33,886 nucleotides of DNA, taken from assembly GCA_015231515.1 (NCBI GenBank), contig JADGBM010000023.1:1-33886 (forward strand), read 5' to 3'. The stretch is from Desulfobulbaceae bacterium. GTDB lineage: Bacteria > Desulfobacterota > Desulfobulbia > Desulfobulbales > VMSU01. The notes beneath the pieces were generated by a model. The model saw nothing but the letters and a program-made list of their open reading frames with translations, ran no database searches and was not told the DNA's origin. The translations under genes and the position numbers were made by a program. Each line of letters begins with the position of its first letter. Position 1 is the stretch's first letter. This document shows, piece after piece, positions 15,461 to 23,003 of this stretch.

Positions 15461-17560
15461 ATGCTGGAATCACTTTTTGAACCGAAGATAATTGCTGTGG
15501 TTGGCGCCTCCAGAACACCCGGGAAGGTCGGCTACTTTATGCTTGAAAACCTTGTTGAAGGCGGGTTCGAGGGCACGATAATTCCTGTTAATCCTTTTGC
15601 TGAAAAAATATTGGGTCTTCCCTGTGTAGGATCCTTGTCACAGATCAAAGAACCAATTGATTTTGCCTTGATCGTTGTACCTCAACCTGAAGTGAAAAAA
15701 GCCGTTCGTGAGGCAATTGATGCTGGAGCTAAAGCTGTTGCAATAATTTCCGGCGGATTTAAGGAGGCAAGTGAAGCAGGAGCTGAACTTGAGAAACAGA
15801 TTGCCGGCATGTGCAGACTTCGTAATGTCCGTTTGCTGGGGCCAAACTGTCTGGGCTTAATCAATACTGACAATAAAATGAATGCCTTTTACGCGGTTCG
15901 TATGCCCCGGAAAGGTGGTATCTCAATGATATCCCAATCGAGTGCAGTCTGTTCTGCCTTTTTAGATCGTCTGCCGGGTGATCAGTTGGGGGTAAGTAAG
16001 GTCATTAACATCGGCAATAAGGCTGATCTTAGTGAAGTTGATTTTTTGCGTGTGCTTGCTGACGATAAGAAAACAGATGTTATTATTGGCTATCTGGAAA
16101 GTATTTCTGACGGTGATGCCTTTGTGAAGGCTGCCGAGGATGCCTCTGCCAATAAACCTGTTATTATTTTGAAATCGGCAACTACAATTTCAGGGCGTAA
16201 TGCTGTTGCTGCTCATTCGGGGGAGATTTTAGGTACGGACACTGCCTATGGTGCAGCTTTTAAACGCGCTGGGGTCGTCAGGGCTGACAGCTTTGGCAGT
16301 TTGCTAGACTTTGCCTCTGCCTTTTCATTACAGCCCTTACCGAAAGGTAAACGCGTTCTTGTTATAACAAATGCCGGTGGGCCGGGAATAATGGCGGTTG
16401 ATGCCATAGAACGTAACGGTTTAACGGTCACGTACATGCTGACGGAGACCATTGACTCCCTGCGTGCCAAAATGCCGGATGCAGTAACTTTTTATAACCC
16501 TGTCGATATCTTAGGTGGCGCCAAACCAGAACATTATAAGCTGGCTATTGAGGCTGCATTGGCAGATGACAATATTGATGCCATTGTTGTGGTTTTTGTG
16601 GATAGAATTACCAGCGATCCTGTGGCAACAGCTCAAGCAATATTGAGTTGTAATAACATCGGTAAACCGATTCTGGCCTCATTTATTGGCGGCCAGAACG
16701 ATGCCGCCCGGCAGATCATGCGACCTGGCGGTATCCCTGAGTTTGATTCTCCAGAGAGCGCAGTTGCGGCGCTGAAGGCGATGTGGGAATATGTAGCCTG
16801 GAAGCAGCGACCTCCTCGTATAGTCACACGGTTCAAGGTACACCGTAGAAGGGTTGAGCGTATCATAACCAGACGTCTTCGTTCAGAAAGACTCCATATC
16901 AGTGAAGTTAAGGCCAAGGATATACTGAAGGCCTATGATTTTAATATTCCCAAGGGCTATCTTGCAACATCTGCTGAAGAAGCTGTTGAAATTGCAGAAC
17001 GAATTGGTTTCCCGGTCGCTATGAAGATTGTTTCACCTGAAATCGGCCATAAAACTGATTTCGGCGGCGTAAAGCTGAACATGGCCAACCGACAATCAGT
17101 TCGAGATAATTATGATCTGATGATGATGCGCGTAAGGCAGAAATCTCCCAAGGCGGTCGTTGACGGAATTTATCTGGAAAAAATGCTTGATCGCGGACTT
17201 GAAGTCATACTTGGTTTTAATCGAGATCCGCAGTTTGGGCCTATGTTGATGTTTGGTCTTGGTGGCATTTATGTCGAGGTACTTGAGGATGTCGCTTTTT
17301 ATCTTGCCCCCATAACTTTTGATGAGGCCATGCAGATGCTGGTAAGTTCAAAATCGTATCAGATTTTAGTTGGTGCACGTGGTGAAGAAAGTGTTGATAT
17401 TCATATGATTGCCAAGTGTCTACAGAAAATCAGTCAACTCTCAACCGATTTTCCTCAGATTGCTGATCTTGAAATTAATCCACTGATTGTCGGTGAAATC
17501 GGCACGGAGCCCTATGTTGCAGATGCACGCATTAATCTGCGCCATTTAGATGTACAAAAA
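15461..17560 (+). CDS. ADP-forming acyl-CoA (acetyl-CoA) synthetase, fused alpha-beta
   Basis: A 700-residue NDP-forming acyl-CoA synthetase, which can make ATP from acetyl-CoA and ADP or run in reverse to activate acetate. Order: CoA-binding domain (FEPKIIAVVGASRTPGKVG, about 1-130), succinyl-CoA ligase-like domains (about 145-450) with phospho-His252 in VAAHSGEILGTD, then an ATP-grasp domain (about 480-700) with FPVAMKIVSPEIGHKTD and a late ADLEINPLIV. A longer frame opens at TTG 15404, but the ATG at 15461 gives the usual family start (LFEPKxIAVVGAS). Unlike the bacterial Pat-type proteins, no GNAT domain is attached; the acetyltransferase is fused to the next gene instead. TAA follows at 17561-17563. 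Confidence 0.9.
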
Positions 17561-17604
17561 TAATCATCAGTTTATTTTTGAACCCGAAATTGAATAATTA
17601 GGCT

Positions 17605-19488
17605 ATGCAACGCGAAATTGATACCAACTGGCAGCAGCATTACTCGGCCTTGATCAGTACTGCAAAAGAGGCGATATCAAAACTGCGCCCAGGGCAAAGG
17701 GTATTTATCGGCACCGGCTGCGCTGAACCACAGGAACTGGTAGCCGCGCTAGTGGATAATGCTCCAAATCTTGCCGACATTGAGATAATCCATCTTTTAA
17801 CGAAGGGTGATGCCTCGTACACCGATGAAAAGCTCGCTGACAGTTTTCGGGTAAACAGCTTTTTTATTGGTCAAAATGTCCGTGATAGAATTCAGGAAGG
17901 TTTTGGCGATTATACACCTGTTTTGCTGTCTGAAATCCCTAAACTTTTTCAGTCCGGCAGGGTACCGATAGATGTTGCCCTGATCCAGGTAACACCGCCA
18001 GATATACGAGGCCGGGTAAGTCTTGGGATCTCTGTTGATATCGTCAGAAGTGCGGCTGAAAATGCCTCTCTGGTGATAGCCCTGGTCAATGAACAGATGC
18101 CATTTACCCATGGCGACAGTTTGCTGGATATTTACGATATTGATTTCCTGGTGCCGACTAATATGCCAATTTTAGAGAGGGCATCGAAGGCCCCTCACAG
18201 CTCCACTAAGAAAATCGCTGAATATATAGCAGCACTTATTGAAGACGGTGACACCCTCCAGTTTGGTATGGGGCGAATTCCCGGGGTCGGACGAATTCCT
18301 CCTGCAGTTATGAACTATCTGAAGGATAAGAAGGATCTCGGCATTCATACAGAAATGATCACCGACAGTATCATACCTTTGATCGAGTCGGGTGCCGTTA
18401 CCGGTAAAAAGAAAACCATTGATCGAGGGAAAATTGTGGCATCGTTTTGCATGGGTACACGCAAACTGTATGATTTGATCGATAACAACCCTCTGTTCTC
18501 CTTTAAACCCTCAGATTATGTGAATGATCCGTTTGTAATCAGTGAACTTGATCGCATGGTCTCTATAAATATGGCCATGGAGATTGACCTTACCGGACAA
18601 GTTTGTTCTGATTCTTCAGGAGATAAATTCTATTCAGGTATTGGTGGTCAGGTCGATTTTAACAGGGGCGCTGCTCGCTCAAAAGGCGGAAAACCGATTG
18701 TTGTTATCTCGGCACTGGATGAAATATCAAGGCAATCACGAATAGTTTCACGACTTTCTCCGGGCGCTGGTGTTGTTATTACACGAGGAGATGTCCATTT
18801 TGTGGTAACCGAACATGGTGTTGCCTATCTGCATGGCAAAACAGTACAGGAAAGGGCCTTAGCCCTTATCAGTATTGCACATCCCGAGCATCGTGAGCAA
18901 CTGTTTCAGGAAGCTATTGATCAGAAGCTGATACGGAAAGAACACGCTGATGTCGAGGGTGGTTTCGTTGTAGCCTCTAATGAACGCAAGAAGGTATATG
19001 TCCTTGATGACGGAATATCACTGACCTTGCGACCGATACGACCAACCGATGAGCAGGGCATGAAAAATCTTGTCTATGCCTTAAGTCAGGAGACTCTTTA
19101 CAACCGATTTATCAGCAGGAAAAGGCATTTTGGCGCCAAGCAGATACTTGATTTTGTCTACGTTGATCATCGAAAAAATGTAGCATATGTTGTAACCGTG
19201 CCTGAAAATCATGGCGAAGATATTATCGCGGTTGGACGATATTATCTTGATGAAAAAACAAACCGTGCCGAAGTTGCATTTGTGGTCAGGGATGAATGGC
19301 AGGGTAAGGGGATTGGCAAGATCCTGTTCAGGCAGTTGCTGGTGGTTGCCAAGCAGAGCGGAATAGCGGGGTTTACGGCTGAAGTTCTGCGCGATAATCG
19401 AAAAATGCAGGCAGTTTTCAATAAATGTGGTCTTGCAGTGAAGAGTCATCTTGATGATGACATGTATAGCTTTCAGATGGATTTCTAG
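17605..19488 (+). CDS. Acetyl-CoA hydrolase/CoA-transferase fused to a GNAT acetyltransferase
   Basis: A 627-residue two-part enzyme. Residues about 10-460 are an acetyl-CoA hydrolase/4-hydroxybutyrate CoA-transferase: RPGQRVFIGTGCAEPQEL at the start, LQFGMGRIPG, GIHTEMITDSI with a candidate catalytic Glu near 250, YSGIGGQVDFNRGA and TEHGVAYLHGKT. Residues about 468-627 are a GNAT domain: LTLRPIRPTDEQGM, the acetyl-CoA loop VRDEWQGKGIGKILF, and a C-terminal DNRKMQAVFNKCGL. The first part moves CoA between acyl groups or releases acetate; the second could acetylate lysines, as Pat-type GNATs do. It is the last gene of the acuC operon, 41 bases after the synthetase. The ribosome binding site is weak. 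Ends in TAG. Confidence 0.88.
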   Translation: MQREIDTNWQQHYSALISTAKEAISKLRPGQRVFIGTGCAEPQELVAALVDNAPNLADIEIIHLLTKGDASYTDEKLADSFRVNSFFIGQNVRDRIQEGFGDYTPVLLSEIPKLFQSGRVPIDVALIQVTPPDIRGRVSLGISVDIVRSAAENASLVIALVNEQMPFTHGDSLLDIYDIDFLVPTNMPILERASKAPHSSTKKIAEYIAALIEDGDTLQFGMGRIPGVGRIPPAVMNYLKDKKDLGIHTEMITDSIIPLIESGAVTGKKKTIDRGKIVASFCMGTRKLYDLIDNNPLFSFKPSDYVNDPFVISELDRMVSINMAMEIDLTGQVCSDSSGDKFYSGIGGQVDFNRGAARSKGGKPIVVISALDEISRQSRIVSRLSPGAGVVITRGDVHFVVTEHGVAYLHGKTVQERALALISIAHPEHREQLFQEAIDQKLIRKEHADVEGGFVVASNERKKVYVLDDGISLTLRPIRPTDEQGMKNLVYALSQETLYNRFISRKRHFGAKQILDFVYVDHRKNVAYVVTVPENHGEDIIAVGRYYLDEKTNRAEVAFVVRDEWQGKGIGKILFRQLLVVAKQSGIAGFTAEVLRDNRKMQAVFNKCGLAVKSHLDDDMYSFQMDF

Positions 19489-19637
19489 GGGTTGTCCGGA
19501 AACGCCCTTTTTCCACAACTCATCGGTTAATTAGTTGATTTGTTTATTTGATAATTGGTAGACTTATTTCTCTGAGAATTGGTAAGTAGCCCAATACATG
19601 GCATATATAAAAGAAATTTATAATAAGGAGATTTGAA

Positions 19638-20909
19638 ATGAGTGACTTTGACAAGGCACTGGAGATCGGTAGACCACCAAATATTGTGAAGCTTTTCCCT
19701 AATTCAAAGGCCTTGATTGTCAGCGGCAAGGTTATTGACCGAGCCCTGTTGGCTAAAGGGAAAGCAATGACTATGGCCGCAAATGGCCGGAACAATTTTA
19801 TAATTCGTGGCGCTCTCCTTGCTGCCCAGCGTGCCAATGCCTGTATTATTATTGAGATTGCCAGGTCAGAAGGTGGAGCGACCAACTATTGCCCGACCAA
19901 CTACTGGAATATGGCCCGCCAGATTGATGCCGCCTGTAACGAACTTGGCATAACGGTTCCGGTAGCCGTTCATGCTGATCATTATGGCATAAAAAAGGCG
20001 GCAGATCTTGATTTTGCCAAGACTGAAATCCCAACATTATTTGAGGCGGGTATGACATCGATTGCAATTGATGCCTCACATATGCCCGATGATCAAAACC
20101 TTCTGGCAAATATTGCCTTAAATCCGTTTATTCCCAGTTGGGCGGGACTTGAAACAGAGGTTGGCGAAATTAAGGGTAACCAGGGATTATCGACAATTGA
20201 TGACGCTAAGTTTCTTATTGCCGGCTTGAATGCCCATGGAATTTTTGCAGATTGGATTGCCTTAAATAACGGTACAACTCATGGGTTAGAGGCAAGTGGC
20301 CAAGGTATTCAAGTCGAATTGACAGGCAAAATTCATGAGGCCCTAGCGCCTTACAAGGTCTCAGGTGCGCAGCACGGAACTTCGGGGAACTCCTCTGAAA
20401 GACTGCGTGCTATTGCTTCCCAAACCAATACCACCAAGGCCAATGTTGCAACAGCATTGCAAATGGTATCCTGGGGTGTAGAGGTTAACGATTACGGGAA
20501 TGCCATTCTTGATGATGACGGCAACTTTAAAAAGGTGAAAGGTGAGGGTGTAACAGAAGAGATGTGGCAGAAGATGGTCGATTATGCCGCCGAAAAAGGC
20601 TGGAAGGGGGGCAATTATAAAAATCTGAACCTGCCTTTTGAGGCCAAATTTATGGGGCAGCCCAAGGAGATCCGCGATCGAATGGTTAAGCGGGTTGATG
20701 ATTTTATCTATAATATGCTGGTTAATGTCTTAAATGCTGAAAATACGGCACCTCTGGCTATTGAAGCCATATTAAACGCGAACTCCTATGATATGGGTGC
20801 CAAGGTAGGTCGTATTGAAAATCCTGCTGACTGGACAGAGGCAAAAATTGTTGAAAGAGCTACCACTCTGGATACTGATAAAGGCCCTGGTGGTGATTTT
20901 GACGACTAA
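19638..20909 (+). CDS. fba: Class II fructose-bisphosphate aldolase
   Basis: A 423-residue zinc-dependent aldolase that splits fructose 1,6-bisphosphate into dihydroxyacetone phosphate and glyceraldehyde 3-phosphate, or runs in the gluconeogenic direction. Family motifs are VPVAVHADHYGIKKA (metal-binding and catalytic region, about 111-125), MTSIAIDASHMPDDQNL, ALNNGTTHGLEASG and KVSGAQHGTSGNSSERLR (substrate phosphate loop). It is longer than the E. coli enzyme (about 359) and belongs to the longer class II branch. AAGGAG seven bases before the ATG is the best ribosome binding site in this part of the window. It is followed by a strong terminator, so it is probably a single-gene unit; no promoter stood out in the 149 bases upstream. 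Confidence 0.88.
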   Translation: MSDFDKALEIGRPPNIVKLFPNSKALIVSGKVIDRALLAKGKAMTMAANGRNNFIIRGALLAAQRANACIIIEIARSEGGATNYCPTNYWNMARQIDAACNELGITVPVAVHADHYGIKKAADLDFAKTEIPTLFEAGMTSIAIDASHMPDDQNLLANIALNPFIPSWAGLETEVGEIKGNQGLSTIDDAKFLIAGLNAHGIFADWIALNNGTTHGLEASGQGIQVELTGKIHEALAPYKVSGAQHGTSGNSSERLRAIASQTNTTKANVATALQMVSWGVEVNDYGNAILDDDGNFKKVKGEGVTEEMWQKMVDYAAEKGWKGGNYKNLNLPFEAKFMGQPKEIRDRMVKRVDDFIYNMLVNVLNAENTAPLAIEAILNANSYDMGAKVGRIENPADWTEAKIVERATTLDTDKGPGGDFDD

Positions 20910-20940
20910 GGCGAGTTGATGGCTGGTCGCTAAAAACATA

Positions 20941-20979
20941 AAAGGCCGTTGGCTGATCGCCAACGGCCTTTGTTTTTTT
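20941..20979 (+). terminator. Rho-independent terminator after the aldolase gene
   Basis: A perfect 13-base stem (20941-20953 with 20959-20971), core GGCCGTTGGC, closes a five-base loop and is followed by G and seven T. It ends the aldolase transcript. Read on the other strand it is followed by TATGTTTTTA, so it can also stop transcription from the convergent tatA genes. Confidence 0.92.
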
Positions 20980-20996
20980 AAGAGGTAGGAGTTGAG

Positions 20997-21239
20997 TCAG
21001 CTTTTGGTAAACGATTTGACCTCTTCGACCTGCTTCTTGAGATCTGCCACTTCTTTTGCTCCGGGTACAGAGTCATTAACAATAGCTTTTCCTGACTCTT
21101 CGACATCTTTAAGACCTGTTCTGAAAGATCGTATTCCTTTTCCCAGTCCGGCTCCGATTTCAGGAAGTTTCTTGCCGCCAAAAACCAGAAAGGCAATTCC
21201 AAAGATGACAATTAACTCGGGTGTTCCTAATCCAAACAT
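20997..21239 (-). CDS. tatA: Twin-arginine translocase subunit TatA (copy 1)
   Basis: An 80-residue TatA/E protein. Residues 1-20 are the membrane helix (FGLGTPELIVIFGIAFLVF), followed by the FGGKKLPEIGAGLGKGI hinge and amphipathic helix, and a charged tail with VEEVKSF. TatA oligomers form the translocation path for folded proteins with RR signal peptides. AAGGAG lies eight bases before the ATG. It is 14 bases downstream of a second tatA copy and co-directional, so the two form an operon. TatB and TatC are not in the window. The hydrogenase small subunit 11 kb away has a clear twin-arginine signal and is a likely client. Confidence 0.92.
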   Translation of the reverse strand: MFGLGTPELIVIFGIAFLVFGGKKLPEIGAGLGKGIRSFRTGLKDVEESGKAIVNDSVPGAKEVADLKKQVEEVKSFTKS

Positions 21240-21253
21240 AGCAATCTCCTTAG

Positions 21254-21439
21254 TTATGATTCGTCAGAGTCTGATTTTTTATTATCTATCTTATTTTTTT
21301 CTTCGTCCTTAGTGGCATTTTTGAAGTTCTTAATGCCCTTGCCGATGCCTGAACCAATCTCAGGCAGTTTCCCGGCCCCAAATATTATAACAATAATAAC
21401 CAGTATAATTATTAATTCCGGCATGCCAAGTCCAAACAT
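21254..21439 (-). CDS. tatA: Twin-arginine translocase subunit TatA (copy 2)
   Basis: A 61-residue TatA/E protein, shorter than its neighbour. Helix: [20 protein letters not shown]; hinge and amphipathic part: [18 protein letters not shown]; then a short, very charged tail ending DKKSDSDES-like. Its membrane helix is richer in Ile/Val and its hinge has GAGK where copy 1 has GGKK, so the two are diverged paralogues, not a recent duplication. Such pairs can form separate or mixed complexes, and one may play a TatE- or TatB-like role, but sequence alone does not decide. It is the first gene of the two-gene operon; AGAGG lies seven bases before the ATG. Confidence 0.9.
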   Translation of the reverse strand: MFGLGMPELIIILVIIVIIFGAGKLPEIGSGIGKGIKNFKNATKDEEKNKIDNKKSDSDES

Positions 21440-21538
21440 CTGAAAACCTCTTTTGTATAGTAAAATTCAAAAAATTGATGAACCACGACTATGTTTAGTA
21501 TATATATCGTAATAAATACATAAAATAAAGGAGTTCAG

Positions 21539-22303
21539 ATGATTAAAGTAGGTATAATTGGTGGTTCGGGTCTCGATAATCCCGATATTCTGCAAGATGC
21601 CCGTGAAGTTGAGGTGGAAACCTCCTACGGGAATCCGTCGTCATCTTTAACCTGTGGTAACATCAACTCGGTTGATGTTGTTATTCTGGCACGTCATGGC
21701 AAAGATCATTCGATCTACCCGTCAGGGGTGAATTTCCGGGCCAATATTGCTGCCCTCAAGGAGCAAGGCTGTACGCATATTCTTGCGGCAACTGCCGTTG
21801 GTTCCTTACGACTTGAAATTGAACCGGGACATCTCGTTTTTCCTGACCAGTTTATCGATTTCACCCGAAAACGAGTAGTAACTTTTTTTGACCAGGGTCA
21901 TGTCGTCCATACGCCGATGTCTGTACCCTTTTGCCCTAACCTGCAAGGGCTTCTGGCGAAGACAGCAGCGCAGCTTGATATCCCGTTTCACAGTAAGAAG
22001 ACGGTCGTAACCATAGAAGGGCCGAGGTTTTCAACAAAGGCTGAGAGTCACATGTTCCGCAGTTGGAATGCTGATATCATCAATATGAGCACAGTCCCGG
22101 AAGTCACTTTGGCCCGAGAAATGAAATTACATTACGCAACAGTTGCCATGTCCACAGACTATGATTGCTGGCATGATGAAGAAGAGCCGGTAACCTGGGA
22201 AATGATTGTCGCGACCATGAAAGAAAACGCTCATAATGTAATTCGACTTTTTGTGGAAACAATTCCTCGAATTGTCGAATATAATGATGTTTGCCGCCAG
22301 TAG
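21539..22303 (+). CDS. mtnP: S-methyl-5'-thioadenosine phosphorylase
   Basis: A 254-residue purine nucleoside phosphorylase family enzyme that cleaves methylthioadenosine with phosphate to adenine and methylthioribose 1-phosphate. The phosphate-binding start is IGGSGLDNP; the family signature is TVVTIEGPRFSTKAES; the ribose site is ADIINMSTVPEVTLAREM; and the base site is AMSTDYDCWH. The two Asp in TDYDCW are the adenine-selecting residues of MTAP, which argues against the methylthioinosine enzymes. AAGGAG lies seven bases upstream of the ATG. The adenine phosphoribosyltransferase gene follows 91 bases later and would convert the released adenine to AMP. Ends in TAG. Confidence 0.9.
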   Translation: MIKVGIIGGSGLDNPDILQDAREVEVETSYGNPSSSLTCGNINSVDVVILARHGKDHSIYPSGVNFRANIAALKEQGCTHILAATAVGSLRLEIEPGHLVFPDQFIDFTRKRVVTFFDQGHVVHTPMSVPFCPNLQGLLAKTAAQLDIPFHSKKTVVTIEGPRFSTKAESHMFRSWNADIINMSTVPEVTLAREMKLHYATVAMSTDYDCWHDEEEPVTWEMIVATMKENAHNVIRLFVETIPRIVEYNDVCRQ

Positions 22304-22304
22304 T

Positions 22305-22360
22305 TGGTTAACTGGTTAACTGGTTGACTGGTTAACTAGTCAACCAATCAACCAATCAAC
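22305..22360. repeat. Seven tandem octamers forming a hairpin between mtnP and apt
   Basis: Seven exact 8-base units run without a break: TGGTTAAC, TGGTTAAC, TGGTTGAC, TGGTTAAC, TAGTCAAC, CAATCAAC, CAATCAAC. The first units and the last are partly inverse of each other, so the tract folds: 22322-22329 pairs perfectly with 22338-22345 around GGTTAACT, and outer bases pair with a few mismatches. It lies just after the mtnP stop and ends 34 bases before the apt start, so any transcript linking the genes carries this hairpin. No T-run follows, so it is not a typical terminator. Confidence 0.85.
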
Positions 22361-22394
22361 TAACACAACTAATATAACCAATATAGGGGAGATT

Positions 22395-22928
22395 ATGCCA
22401 ATAAAATCAAAAATCCGTTCCATTCCTGATTATCCCAAAAAGGGAATTATGTTTCGTGATATTACCACTCTTATTCAAGACCCTGTCGGCTTTCGCCTTA
22501 TGGTCGATAGTTTGACCCAGCGTTATATTACATCAGAAGTTGATTATGATCTCATCGTCGGGATTGAGGCGCGGGGTTTTATAATGGGCGGGGCCTTAGC
22601 ATACACCCTGGGCAAGGGGTTTGCGCCTATCCGTAAATCAGGTAAGCTTCCATCTGAGGTTATCAGTCAGGAGTATAATCTTGAATATGGAACCGACACC
22701 GTCGAAATTCACAAAGATGCCTTTGTGCCGGGAACCAAGGTGTTGTTGGTTGACGATCTTTTAGCGACAGGTGGGACCGCTATGGCAGCAGCAGCGTTAG
22801 TTGAAAAGCTGGGCGGGATAGTAACCGAGATGGCCTTTATCGTTAATTTGCCCGATGTTGGCGGCGAAAAGAAGCTGCTGGCCAAAGGCTATAAAGTTTT
22901 CTCCTTAACCGAGTTTGAAGGCGAATAA
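22395..22928 (+). CDS. apt: Adenine phosphoribosyltransferase
   Basis: A 177-residue phosphoribosyltransferase that makes AMP from adenine and phosphoribosyl pyrophosphate. It starts with the family block KIRSIPDYPKKGIMFRDITT, has IVGIEARGFIMGGALAY, FAPIRKSGKLP and the PRPP-binding motif VLLVDDLLATGGTAMAA at about 117-133. Length matches E. coli Apt (183). GGGGAG lies five bases before the ATG. Its position behind mtnP makes a two-step salvage route from methylthioadenosine, the by-product of polyamine and other SAM-consuming reactions, to AMP. The convergent ABC-F gene ends 71 bases downstream. Confidence 0.92.
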   Translation: MPIKSKIRSIPDYPKKGIMFRDITTLIQDPVGFRLMVDSLTQRYITSEVDYDLIVGIEARGFIMGGALAYTLGKGFAPIRKSGKLPSEVISQEYNLEYGTDTVEIHKDAFVPGTKVLLVDDLLATGGTAMAAAALVEKLGGIVTEMAFIVNLPDVGGEKKLLAKGYKVFSLTEFEGE

Positions 22929-22967
22929 AGTAGAGATTCCGTAAGCCTATCTCTGTTAGACCGCAAC

Positions 22968-23003
22968 ATAGAGCAACTGAAGCAGTTCGTTCGGTTGCTC
23001 TAT
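22968..23003. terminator. Hairpin between convergent apt and ABC-F genes
   Basis: A perfect 10-base inverted repeat (ATAGAGCAAC at 22968-22977 with its complement at 22994-23003) with a 16-base loop lies between the converging genes and overlaps the stop codon of the minus-strand gene. There is no clear T-run on either side, so terminator function is only likely, not certain. Confidence 0.45.
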
